A stretch of 36,378 nt of DNA from positions 1-36,378 of the forward strand of contig JAAFJG010000046.1 in NCBI GenBank assembly GCA_013298075.1. The letters are read 5' to 3'. Positions 15,937-23,777 of the stretch are shown one piece after another. Source of the DNA: Cytophagales bacterium. GTDB lineage: Bacteria > Bacteroidota > Bacteroidia > Cytophagales > Microscillaceae. The position numbers and the translations under genes were made by a program. Under the pieces are notes generated by a model. That model ran no database searches. It worked only from the letters and a program-made list of their open reading frames with translations, and was not told where the DNA came from. The stretch's first letter is position 1, and each line of letters begins with the position of its first letter.

Positions 15937-16872
15937 TTATTTTATAAAAATGACACATTCTAACCTACTTCCAATCAAAATATTATCGTTTTTTTCGAGT
16001 TCCACGTGTATTTCACGTATGCGTCTGTCCTCCAAATTTTCTGCTTTATCTGCAAACAAAGATTTTTTCTTTAAATAAGGAGCGGTAAAAATCACTTTTC
16101 CCTTGCCCAATATTTCAGTTGTGCCTTGCGGTCTGATGTGTGCATTTTGTCCAATTTTTATTTTATTGGCAAATAATTCATCAATTTCAGTAATTGCAAT
16201 CAAATTGCCTGCAGGTGCAAAATCGCCTAACGTTGAATTATTGGTGATAGAAGCCCCAATTTTTGTATCAATAGACAAAATTTTTCCGTTGGTTGGGGCT
16301 TTGATAAGTTTTCTATCCACTAAGGTTTGGTAATAATTTACATCACTTTGCAACTCTGACAATCGTCCTTGTTGTTGGGCAATAGTGGCTTGCGAAGCCT
16401 GAATATCTTTTTGTAATTGTTGAAATTGAAAGCGACTATCGTCCAAAGTTTGTTGCGTGGCTGCACCGCCATTAAATAAATTTTGGTTTCTATCAAAATT
16501 ACTTTTGGCATTTGCCAAACGCACTTCCAACGAAGAAACATTTGCTTGGGCAGAGTTAATCACCGCTTGTTGTGTATTTAATTTGCTTTTTGCTTGTGAT
16601 AATTGGGCAGATTCCACTTTATAATCGAGCATCATAATCGTTTGTCCTGCTCGCACTGTGTCATTTGCTTTTACCAAAATTTCGGTAATAATGCCATTTA
16701 TTTCAGAAGTCAAAGGCAATATTTTTCCTGCGGGTTCTATATTCGCAATGCCTACAATTTTATCAATATCGGTTTCAATTTTCTTATCTTGAGCCTGTTT
16801 TTTTTGTTCTTCATTTTTAGGACTTCCGCAAGAAATCAAAAATAAAAGAAAAATAATGCTTATATTTTTCAT
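15937..16872 (-). CDS. HlyD/DevB-family periplasmic adaptor, lipoprotein
   Basis: This 311-residue membrane fusion protein should link the inner-membrane permease to the TolC-like channel. The N-terminus MKNISIIFLLFLISCGS is a lipoprotein signal with Cys15, so it is lipid-anchored rather than held by a transmembrane helix. GIANIEPAGKILPL, then GIITEILVKANDTVRAGQ, is the first half of the biotinyl-lipoyl-like domain and resembles DevB. Residues about 80-175 are rich in Q, A and N with heptad character and form the coiled-coil hairpin. KLIKAPTNGKILSIDTKIG is the second lipoyl half, and a beta-barrel domain follows. It starts 27 bp after the ATPase gene. It looks complete. Confidence 0.88.
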   Translation of the reverse strand: MKNISIIFLLFLISCGSPKNEEQKKQAQDKKIETDIDKIVGIANIEPAGKILPLTSEINGIITEILVKANDTVRAGQTIMMLDYKVESAQLSQAKSKLNTQQAVINSAQANVSSLEVRLANAKSNFDRNQNLFNGGAATQQTLDDSRFQFQQLQKDIQASQATIAQQQGRLSELQSDVNYYQTLVDRKLIKAPTNGKILSIDTKIGASITNNSTLGDFAPAGNLIAITEIDELFANKIKIGQNAHIRPQGTTEILGKGKVIFTAPYLKKKSLFADKAENLEDRRIREIHVELEKNDNILIGSRLECVIFIK

Positions 16873-16899
16873 TTTTTTCTATGTTTTTATGTTTTATTT

Positions 16900-17592
16900 T
16901 TAGTGTAAAAAATTATCATTGGTGCTACTTTCGGTAGCAATTCCATTATTTACCTCGATTACTCTGTGCGAATATTGCATCAAACGAGGGTCATGCGTTA
17001 CGACTGCGACCGCTTTTCCATTATCCGCCAAATGCCTTAATTCACCCATCACCACGCCCAAAGAATCTTTGTCTAAGGACGCAGTTGGCTCATCACATAA
17101 TATTAGTTTTGGATTTGTAACCAATGCACGTGCAATCGCAACTCGTTGTTGTTGTCCGCCTGATAGTTGTTTTGGAAGATTTTTTCGTCTATCAGTCATG
17201 CCTACCAATGCCAATGCTTCTGCGGTTCTTTTTTTGATTTCGCTATATTTTACGCCTTGCAGTTGTAGGGGCATCATCACATTTGCCTCTGCGGTGAGCG
17301 GTGCAATGAGGTTAAAATTTTGGAATACGAAACCAATGGTATTTAACCTTAATTTTGCTAATTGATTTTCAGACATTTTATTCACATATTGATTATCGAC
17401 CCACAAATCGCCTTCTGTGGGATAAATCACGCAACCCAAAAGAGAAAGCAAAGTTGTTTTTCCAGAACCCGAAGGACCAATTATCAATAGTAATTCGCTT
17501 TCATTGACAATTAAATCTGTTTTTTGGAGGGCGGTAATGACGTTGTCGCCTACTTTATAAATTTTATTGACCTGTTCTAATTTTGCAATCAT
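16900..17592 (-). CDS. ABC transporter ATPase, LolD/MacB/DevA type
   Basis: This is the cytoplasmic ATPase of the exporter, 230 residues. Walker A GPSGSGKTT is at 39-47, the Q-loop in FVFQNFNLIAPL near 88, signature LSGGQQQR near 143, Walker B LILCDEPTASLD near 163 and the H-loop THD near 200. The GFVFQNFNLI and TAEANVMMPL segments are characteristic of the MacB/LolD/DevA group, whose ATPases work with FtsX-type permeases. It is the first gene of the operon, which continues with the adaptor, permease and channel, all on the minus strand with short gaps. A complete TTTG-N20-TAATTTTG promoter overlaps an 11-bp inverted repeat just upstream, suggesting repressor control. Confidence 0.92.
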   Translation of the reverse strand: MIAKLEQVNKIYKVGDNVITALQKTDLIVNESELLLIIGPSGSGKTTLLSLLGCVIYPTEGDLWVDNQYVNKMSENQLAKLRLNTIGFVFQNFNLIAPLTAEANVMMPLQLQGVKYSEIKKRTAEALALVGMTDRRKNLPKQLSGGQQQRVAIARALVTNPKLILCDEPTASLDKDSLGVVMGELRHLADNGKAVAVVTHDPRLMQYSHRVIEVNNGIATESSTNDNFLH

Positions 17593-17609
17593 GGTGTATA
17601 TTTACTACG

Positions 17610-17644
17610 TTTTCGTAATATTTAGTGCAAAATTATTACGAAAA
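17610..17644. promoter_or_regulatory. operator-like inverted repeat over the exporter promoter
   Basis: TTTTCGTAATA (17610-17620) and TATTACGAAAA (17634-17644) are perfect 11-bp inverted arms with a 13-nt spacer. The -7 box (17628-17635) lies in the spacer and touches the right arm. An extra small palindrome TACG-TTTT-CGTA occupies 17606-17617. The size and position suit a dimeric repressor such as a TetR-family protein, but no regulator gene is in the window. Confidence 0.6.
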
Positions 17645-17659
17645 AATAATAATTCCAAA
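17628..17659 (-). promoter_or_regulatory. exporter operon promoter (TTTG-N20-TAATTTTG)
   Basis: On the minus strand TTTG (17659-17656) and TAATTTTG (17635-17628) are separated by 20 nt, a full match to the Bacteroidota vegetative promoter. The ATPase gene starts 35 nt downstream of the -7 box. Confidence 0.75.
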
Positions 17660-17766
17660 TTTTTTGATGATTATTTTTTGAAAAAGTATTTGAGGTGGAG
17701 GTTAGTTTGTTTTTTGAGGTCAATAACAATATTTTATATTTACATTTTTAAATATTTTTTTTGACG

Positions 17767-17790
17767 TTGTTCCAAATTTGTTACAAAAAA
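17767..17790 (+). repeat. single arm related to the 9701-9799 palindrome
   Basis: TTGTTCCAAATTTGTTAC plus the following A run matches the left arm at 9701-9724 in 19 of 24 positions. No inverse arm is visible nearby. It lies about 75 bp from repeat copy 3. Confidence 0.3.
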
Positions 17791-17839
17791 TATTAGTATA
17801 TGTTTTTGATGGCTGATATTATAATTTTTAGGTTCGTGA

Positions 17840-18185
17840 GCGATGGTAGCAAAGATAATTTTACTTTGTATGAATAAAAATAGCATCTATACCATTTATC
17901 TTGAGAATATATAAAAACCTCAATTTAGATAACAAAGAGATTTCGGCTGTATCCAACGATTGAATTTTATATTAGAGTTTTTTAAATGGTAGCCAAAAAT
18001 TGAGAAAAATCATTAAAAATTCGAGAAGAAAGAAAAAAAATCCGTGTTAATCCGCTAAATCCGTGTTATCTGTGTGCTAAAATCTCTTTCATTTAAAAAA
18101 TACTATTATCCTCCAGATAAATTTAGAGGACAATATAAAAGACACATTTGAAAAAAAATATTTATTTTGTGCGTCAATTTTTTAA
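17840..18185 (+). repeat. three-hairpin repeat, copy 3 (forward, interrupted)
   Basis: Together with the exporter promoter this accounts for the 621-bp gap at 17593-18213. Hairpin 1 is decayed (AGCATCTATACCAT, about 17882-17895). Hairpin 2 is GGCTGTATCC (17945-17954). Hairpin 3 is CCTCCAGAT/ATTTAGAGG (18110-18129). The end TTTTGTGCGTCAATTTTTTAAG matches copy 2. A 129-bp insertion separates hairpins 2 and 3. Confidence 0.65.
17975..18103. mobile_element. 129-bp MITE-like insertion inside repeat copy 3
   Basis: The ends GAGTTTTTTAAATG (17975-17988) and CATTTAAAAAATAC (18090-18103) are inverted repeats sharing an 11-bp core. TATTA is duplicated on both sides (17970-17974 and 18104-18108). In copy 2 the same site reads TTTTATATTATCCTCC without interruption, so the insertion boundaries are supported. 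Inside, 18040-18076 holds four degenerate 9-10-bp units of the ATCCGTGTT type. It is too short to encode a transposase, so it would have been moved in trans. Confidence 0.65.
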
Positions 18186-18213
18186 GAGGCAAGTCTTTCA
18201 TAAACTCAAAAAC

Positions 18214-19761
18214 TTATGTATTAGGCTTTATTTCTTTCATTTGTTTCGTAATTTTTTCTAATATTTCAGCCATTACACTGATGGCATTTCTATCTTTATT
18301 CGTAAGTTTTAAACGAATATTTGTATTTTGAGTTTGATTACCCCAAGGCTCTGCTTGTATATCAAAAACTTCAAATTCTTTTAATATATTTTGATAAAAA
18401 GATTTAGGTGTATTATTAATTTGAACGCTATCCCAAGGCATAAATTTGTTCATTTTTTCATAATCTAATGCAAATAACAAAGATTGATTACCAATAGAAG
18501 CACTTAATTTGCCTGATATTTTTGTATTTTCTTTCAAAATTTTATCTCTTAAATCTGCACTCAACGTAATAAATAAAGATTTTTCTTTCTCAATCAAGAA
18601 CAATCTATATTCATCATAATTGATGACATAATAACCTTTTTTCTTTTTAATCAACCCAAGAGAAGAAACGCCCTCGATAAATTTATCAAAAAGTTCTTTT
18701 TTCTCTAATCCTAAACCTATCAAAAAATCATTGTCTTGCCAATCTTTTGCCCCATAAGTTTGTCCACTAATTGCGACATCACCTGAAAGCATTGTAAAAA
18801 AATCTTCAATTTTCATATCTAAAAATGATACTTGAACTTTTAATTTTTCTAAATATTTTAATTCATCTAACATTTTTTCTACTCCACGCATATCCAAACC
18901 AAATGCAGTGATAAAAATTGGTTCTGACAAAGGAATATTTTTGACTAATTCTTGATCATACGAAGGTTTTATTAAATTTTTATATTTTTTAAATGCTTCT
19001 TCATTGAATTTAATCGTATTTTTAGTGATTACTTCTCCTTTTTCAAAATTGATAGTTCCAAAATGAGAATCTACCATTTTTGGTAAACCTAATAACATTT
19101 CTAAGCCTTCGATATTAGACACATAAGGAATATTTTTGGTCGAAATATCAGGATTAAACCAATAAGCAGCGTCAAAATTTTTACCTAATAATTCTTTAAA
19201 AGATGCTTGTTTTGTTTCTAAAGATGCTGTTTGAGGAGTTTTTGTGATTTTTTGAGCTTCTGCAAATAATTTTTCTTCGTCAGATTTATCGCCTTGCACA
19301 AGAAAAAATGTTTGTTTTTCATTCCACATCAAAATTGCTTGATTATCTGAAGTGATAAATTTCCATTCATCTTTTTTCTTAATTTCATTCTTTAATTTAC
19401 CTTCTTCCAAAGATTTTTTGAGTGCCGTTTCAAAAGTTTTGGCATTGCTCAAAGGCATATATCCTGCGGTATAATTTTTGGATAATTCAGGAGAAGCATG
19501 TACAAAAATATATGCCTGTTTTGTATAATCTAAGCCCGCATTTAAAGCTTGATTGATAAAACTATATTTATCGCCACTGATTACTTTGATAGCATTCGAA
19601 AAATCGGTTGCTTTGCTACTTATATTTTTTAGGTTGATGCATATAACGCCTGACACGTCATTAGGAATGTAAGTTGGTTCAATTTTTTTCTCACTACAAG
19701 CCATCATCAGCGAAAAAACAACTACAAAAATAGAGAGAAAATATTTTCTGGTTTGAAACAT
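18214..19761 (-). CDS. DUF4836-like lipoprotein
   Basis: This 515-residue protein begins with a signal peptide and lipobox LMMAC (Cys22), so it should be a lipoprotein. The mature part starts with YIPNDVSGVICINLKNIS. This fits DUF4836 proteins of Bacteroidota, which open with a Y.P.DA..V..IN motif and run to about 500 residues. Later parts alternate helices and strands, including MLSGDVAISGQTYG and FLIGLGLEKKELFDKFIEG, the latter resembling a repeated module of the family. The function of the family is unknown. It stands alone on the minus strand, with its own complete promoter, divergent from the DivIVA-domain gene. The family call is by pattern memory. Confidence 0.65.
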   Translation of the reverse strand: MFQTRKYFLSIFVVVFSLMMACSEKKIEPTYIPNDVSGVICINLKNISSKATDFSNAIKVISGDKYSFINQALNAGLDYTKQAYIFVHASPELSKNYTAGYMPLSNAKTFETALKKSLEEGKLKNEIKKKDEWKFITSDNQAILMWNEKQTFFLVQGDKSDEEKLFAEAQKITKTPQTASLETKQASFKELLGKNFDAAYWFNPDISTKNIPYVSNIEGLEMLLGLPKMVDSHFGTINFEKGEVITKNTIKFNEEAFKKYKNLIKPSYDQELVKNIPLSEPIFITAFGLDMRGVEKMLDELKYLEKLKVQVSFLDMKIEDFFTMLSGDVAISGQTYGAKDWQDNDFLIGLGLEKKELFDKFIEGVSSLGLIKKKKGYYVINYDEYRLFLIEKEKSLFITLSADLRDKILKENTKISGKLSASIGNQSLLFALDYEKMNKFMPWDSVQINNTPKSFYQNILKEFEVFDIQAEPWGNQTQNTNIRLKLTNKDRNAISVMAEILEKITKQMKEIKPNT

Positions 19762-19797
19762 TTTTGAAATATAGTTTTAAAATTTTAATTTCGAGGA

Positions 19798-19829
19798 CAA
19801 AATTAGTAAACTTATTCTACTATTACAAA
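19798..19829 (-). promoter_or_regulatory. DUF4836-like gene promoter (TTTG-N20-TAATTTTG)
   Basis: On the minus strand TTTG (19829-19826) and TAATTTTG (19805-19798) are separated by 20 nt. The ATG at 19761 lies 36 nt further on. Confidence 0.7.
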
Positions 19830-19898
19830 AAAATATGACATTGACTAAAAAAAAATACAAAAAAAAACGAAAAAAAGATTTTATTTCAAAAAAATAGT

Positions 19899-19906
19899 TA
19901 TATTTG
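19899..19906 (+). promoter_or_regulatory. DivIVA-domain gene -7 box (TATATTTG)
   Basis: TATATTTG matches TAnnTTTG, 53 nt before ATG 19960. No -33 TTTG at the expected distance. Confidence 0.5.
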
Positions 19907-19959
19907 CGTAGTTTTTGTTATGAAATATTTTTTTTTACGCCCAATTACTATTTTGAAAT

Positions 19960-20673
19960 ATGAAATTTACACCCTCTGAAATAAAACAAAAAAAATTTTC
20001 TGTCAAATCTTTTGGAAAAGGTTATGATAGAGAGCAAGTAAATCAATTTTTGATGGAAGTCGCCGATGAATGGGAAAAATTATTAGATGAAATCAAAGAA
20101 CAAAAAATTAAATTAGAGTTAATGGATAAAGAACTTCAAAAACAAAAAGAAGTCGAAAGCTCTTTGTACCGAACACTCAAAACTGCAGAAGATACAAGTG
20201 CTAATATCATAGAACAAGCCCGAAAACAAGCGGATTTAAAAATACAAGAAGCACAATCAAAAGCGGATTATATGACCAATGAAGCACGTTTGCAAGGAAA
20301 ACATATCGTCCAAAAAGCACAACAACGTTCCTTGAATGCGTTAGATGAAATGCTAACCGAAATGAAAGCAAGAGAAAGAGTGTATAAAGATTTGGAAAGT
20401 TACAAGGATAATTTTTTATTAGAATTGAAAAATTTTATGCAAGAAAGTGTTACTAAATTGGATAGATTTGCTGACGCACATACCAAAAATTATTTTGCAG
20501 GAAAAATAAAAGAAGCAGGAGAATATTTGGAAGATAGACAACAAGTTTTTGACCAACATAGTTTTCAATTAGAGCCTGAACTAAGTCCGAAAGAAGATTT
20601 AGAAAAAACATTAGCAGAAGAAAAAGAAGCAGAAAGCAAAGAGCCTTCTTTTTTTGACCATTTGAACGCTTAA
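19960..20673 (+). CDS. DivIVA-domain protein
   Basis: This 237-residue cytoplasmic protein opens with MKFTPSEIKQKKFSVKSFGKGYDREQV, then NQFLMEVADEWEKL, the N-terminal DivIVA lipid-binding and coiled-coil start (I..K.F....GYD..EV..FL). Residues about 35-175 are almost continuous coiled coil, with a KAQQRSLNALDEMLTEM segment typical of Bacteroidota members. The C-terminus is acidic and ends EPSFFDHLNA. In Firmicutes and Actinobacteria such proteins organise poles or septa; the role in Bacteroidota is not established. It has its own promoter and lies upstream of folB on the same strand, with a hairpin between them. Confidence 0.85.
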   Translation: MKFTPSEIKQKKFSVKSFGKGYDREQVNQFLMEVADEWEKLLDEIKEQKIKLELMDKELQKQKEVESSLYRTLKTAEDTSANIIEQARKQADLKIQEAQSKADYMTNEARLQGKHIVQKAQQRSLNALDEMLTEMKARERVYKDLESYKDNFLLELKNFMQESVTKLDRFADAHTKNYFAGKIKEAGEYLEDRQQVFDQHSFQLEPELSPKEDLEKTLAEEKEAESKEPSFFDHLNA

Positions 20674-20709
20674 TTTTATACGCAAAAAAAAAGAAATAAT
20701 TATTTTTTT

Positions 20710-20739
20710 AACCTATGACTTTAAAAAATTTCATAGGTT
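20710..20739. terminator. hairpin after the DivIVA-domain gene, weak terminator
   Basis: AACCTATGA (20710-20718) and TCATAGGTT (20731-20739) form a perfect 9-bp stem with a 12-nt loop. The following sequence has only a broken T stretch, so termination would be partial; folB may depend on read-through. Confidence 0.45.
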
Positions 20740-20822
20740 TCATTATTAAAATACTTGTAATCATTTTCTTTATTCATTTTTTTGATAGAAATTGATTATT
20801 TAAAAAACTAATAAATTAAAAA

Positions 20823-21188
20823 ATGCAAACCAAAGGCACAATTACCTTAGAAGATTTAGAATTTTTTGCCTATCACGGACTTTTTCAAGAAGAAAGGAAA
20901 ATCGGTAATAAATATAGTATTGATGTAACAATTGAGGCTGATTTTTCGGAGGCTGCCACAGAAGATAAATTTTCTGCCACTGTCGATTATGGTGCTTTGT
21001 ATAAAATTATTGCTGATATGATGCAACAACCTACAAAATTATTAGAAAATTTGGCATATAAAATTATTCATCGCATTTTTGATAATTTTCCACAAGTTTC
21101 ATATATCGAAGTAAGCGTTGCCAAACATAATCCACCTGTGGGCGGCGTGTGTAAGTGGGCAAAAGTAAAATTAAATCAAAGAAGATAA
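20823..21188 (+). CDS. folB: dihydroneopterin aldolase
   Basis: FolB converts 7,8-dihydroneopterin to 6-hydroxymethyl-dihydropterin and glycolaldehyde in folate synthesis. The 121 residues match the usual 115-125. LEFFAYHGLFQEERKIG contains the conserved HG....ER motif with the substrate-interacting Glu24. VDYGALY follows at about 54-60, LLENLA gives the pterin-anchoring Glu75, and VAKHNPPVGG gives the catalytic Lys101. No other folate gene is in the window. It converges on the SulP gene. I see no good -7 box directly upstream, so it may be co-transcribed with the DivIVA-domain gene. Confidence 0.93.
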   Translation: MQTKGTITLEDLEFFAYHGLFQEERKIGNKYSIDVTIEADFSEAATEDKFSATVDYGALYKIIADMMQQPTKLLENLAYKIIHRIFDNFPQVSYIEVSVAKHNPPVGGVCKWAKVKLNQRR

Positions 21189-21330
21189 TTAAGTCTTGGT
21201 AAAAAATTTGTCTTTTTAATATATTTTTCAAAAATTTGAGCAATAGTGAACACTAATATTGACTTTAATCGCTTTTTTTTATTTTAAAAATAAGTAGTTA
21301 TTCTAAATGATCATAATTTCGCAAAATTTT

Positions 21331-23556
21331 CTAAGAACTATTTTTTTCTGTCATATAAATAGTTCTTAGCATTTCTTCAATAAAAAGCAAAGTGTCTTCG
21401 ATTTCTGTTCGATTCATGAGTTGTAAATCTTTATAAATCAGAATACGTTTTTCATCCACTTCGATATTAAAATTCATATTTTTTTCTAAAAACATGATGA
21501 GTTCATCACTAAAGAAATTTCTAATGCTTTTTTCGTCTTCTCCTTTCAATAAATATTTTTCAGAGAAAAGCGGAAATTTATCAAAATTAATATCTCTATA
21601 ACCAACCGTTTGTAACACACGCGACATAAAACTTTCTTGTGTAAGCGTAAAATCAGGAATTTCATTGGGCAAATCAGTAACTATATATCCCGACAAAAAT
21701 TTATTTTGCTCACTCATTCTAATTCCTTTGGAGAAAAATACATCAAAAAATTCAATTAAAATTGGTTTATTTGAATTAAAAGCCGTTTCAAATTTTTTTG
21801 TAAATTTATTTTCTCTATATTTTATTTCATATCCTAACGCAAATTTAAAACCTTGTAATTTTGAGCCGTCATAAGTCATATTGGGTTTAAATTTGGTATT
21901 ATTAGTAGATGCCACGCCCCAAACGTCTAATTGTCGCTCTCCAAAAGTAGTTTTAACGCTTAATTGAGAGCCTTTTGGCATCATCACACGCGTGGCTAAT
22001 GGGTGTTTTGACAAAGATTTGTGGTCGTCCAAACCTTGCAATTCGATAGAACCATCTTGATTATCATAATTATAAGGGTGTTGATAAACCAATTCTAAAA
22101 AATTATAATCGACTAATCTACTTTTTGTAAAATCTAAGAAAATAGTAGCGTCTTTGGGTAATTTAGAAATAATTTTTTTCAAATGCAAATAATTAGAGGC
22201 TAACGCTTCGCTTCGAATCCCAATTTTATACCTATTTCTATCTTTCATATCTACAATTCTTGTATCAGATAAGAAAAATAAATTTTTAATACTCGTTTTT
22301 GCTCGTAAATAAATGATTAAACTACTGATAAATCCACCTAAAATTCCTACCAAAATTCCGCCCAAGAAAGTACAAATAATCGTAACTAAAAATATGGGTA
22401 ATTGCCCTGTACTATTAATATTTTTGAAAAGAGAAGGCGAAAAAAGTTTGTGAGCGTGGTAAATTAAAATGCCTGACAAAACCGTAATCGGAATATAACT
22501 AAAAATAGGAATCAATAAATAACCCGCACAAAAAATCAAAATGCCCACAATAAAACTCGATAAACGTGTTTTTGCACGACTATTTACATTCGTAGAACTA
22601 TATTCTAATGAAACTACCATCGGCAACGCTCCTATGATTGCGCCCAAACCATTGACCAAACCCAACACAGATAATTCTCTTTGTAGATTTGATTTTCTTC
22701 TATAAAAATCTAAAGCATCTATCGTTTTTAGATTTAAAATGGTTTCTAATGACCCTAAAATAGCAATCACAATCGCATAATACCAAGTTTTTGGGCTGCT
22801 GATTTGTGTTAAAAAATTAGTACTTTCCCACACATAAGGAATTGGTTGATAAGAAGTTGGTAAAAATAATTTTCTATATTCATCAGCGGTTGTAAAATTA
22901 AAATAAAAAGCCAATATCATACCTACCAAAACTGTTACCATTTCCGCAGGAATAATAGGCACAAAATCATATCGAATAGATGAAAATGAAAACATAATCG
23001 CCACACAAACCAATCCGACAATCAAAACTTCTACTTCCATATTCCAAATATAATAAGGAATATTCAATAAAATAAACCAAAAATCAAAACTTTTTGGCGT
23101 AAAACCTAATAAAAACGGAATTTGTTGTAAGATAATATATCCACCACAAACCGCCAACAATCCATACACAATCGCATCAGGTAACACATACAAAACTTCG
23201 CCTATTCGAAATAAACCTATCAAAAATTGTATCGCACCTGCTAAAATCAAAATAGTTAAAAGTTCTTTGTAGGAAGTCAGCCAAAAATTATCATTGCCTA
23301 AATATTGAAAAGATAAAGCAATTACCGCTACAATACTCAAAGAAGGCGTTTTGATAGTTACATGAGAACTTCCCAAAAAACTAACAATAATTCCGCCCAA
23401 ACTTGCGGTAATAATTCCTGAAAGCAAAGGCATATTAGAAGCCAAAGAAACGCCTAAACAAAAAGGCAATGCCAATAAAAAAACCATACCCGAAGCAAAA
23501 AAATCTGCTCTTAGATTTTGTAATCGAAATATAGAAGTTTTGTTATTTGTAGTCAT
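21331..23556 (-). CDS. SulP-family anion transporter with large C-terminal extension
   Basis: This 741-residue protein starts with a SulP transporter core: about 10-12 membrane segments up to residue 420. It carries FLLALPFCLGVSLASNMP near the N-terminus and KTIDALDFYRRKSNLQRELSV near residue 275, both SulP hallmarks. The substrate could be sulfate, bicarbonate or another anion. Residues about 430-490 are STAS-like (ATIFLDFTKSRLVDYNFLE). Then follow about 230 residues not normal for SulP, including LPDF-like DIPDFTL-type strand, GYRDINFDKFPLFSEKYLLK and GEDEKSIRNFFSDELI. I recall the pattern PxFSxxYxLxGxDExxVRxLF from unnamed bacterial proteins of unknown function. No carbonic anhydrase gene adjoins. 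It is divergent from the exonuclease gene. Confidence 0.85.
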   Translation of the reverse strand: MTTNNKTSIFRLQNLRADFFASGMVFLLALPFCLGVSLASNMPLLSGIITASLGGIIVSFLGSSHVTIKTPSLSIVAVIALSFQYLGNDNFWLTSYKELLTILILAGAIQFLIGLFRIGEVLYVLPDAIVYGLLAVCGGYIILQQIPFLLGFTPKSFDFWFILLNIPYYIWNMEVEVLIVGLVCVAIMFSFSSIRYDFVPIIPAEMVTVLVGMILAFYFNFTTADEYRKLFLPTSYQPIPYVWESTNFLTQISSPKTWYYAIVIAILGSLETILNLKTIDALDFYRRKSNLQRELSVLGLVNGLGAIIGALPMVVSLEYSSTNVNSRAKTRLSSFIVGILIFCAGYLLIPIFSYIPITVLSGILIYHAHKLFSPSLFKNINSTGQLPIFLVTIICTFLGGILVGILGGFISSLIIYLRAKTSIKNLFFLSDTRIVDMKDRNRYKIGIRSEALASNYLHLKKIISKLPKDATIFLDFTKSRLVDYNFLELVYQHPYNYDNQDGSIELQGLDDHKSLSKHPLATRVMMPKGSQLSVKTTFGERQLDVWGVASTNNTKFKPNMTYDGSKLQGFKFALGYEIKYRENKFTKKFETAFNSNKPILIEFFDVFFSKGIRMSEQNKFLSGYIVTDLPNEIPDFTLTQESFMSRVLQTVGYRDINFDKFPLFSEKYLLKGEDEKSIRNFFSDELIMFLEKNMNFNIEVDEKRILIYKDLQLMNRTEIEDTLLFIEEMLRTIYMTEKNSS

Positions 23557-23612
23557 ATTGATAGAAAAATATATAATTTATTTCAATTTTTATTCCATTT
23601 TATTTTTTGTTG

Positions 23613-23620
23613 CAAATATA
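23613..23620 (-). promoter_or_regulatory. SulP gene -7 box (TATATTTG)
   Basis: The minus strand reads TATATTTG, 56 nt before the SulP ATG. No -33 TTTG at 19-20 nt. Confidence 0.5.
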
Positions 23621-23713
23621 GTACTTTTATTCTAATTTGATAACTTTCCTTTGATTGTTTTTGTGTGTGTTTAATTTTATTTATTCATATTTAAAATATA
23701 AAAATAAAAAATA

Positions 23714-23745
23714 TTTGCAAAAATATCTTTTATTTTGTACTTTTG
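23714..23745 (+). promoter_or_regulatory. exonuclease gene promoter (TTTG-N20-TACTTTTG)
   Basis: TTTG (23714-23717) and TACTTTTG (23738-23745) are separated by 20 nt. The start of transcription implied lies after the upstream in-frame ATG-like codon at 23655, which fixes ATG 23778 as the gene start. Confidence 0.75.
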
Positions 23746-23777
23746 TAATTCATTCAAAAAAGTACAAAAAAGACATT

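Noticed and set aside
16919-17365. 148-codon open frame opposite the exporter ATPase gene
   Set aside because: It is antisense to a gene with all ABC ATPase motifs intact and reads as a cysteine- and serine-rich shadow.
21189-21330. Terminator between folB and the SulP gene
   Set aside because: The convergent gap has T- and A-rich stretches but no stem long enough to support a terminator call.
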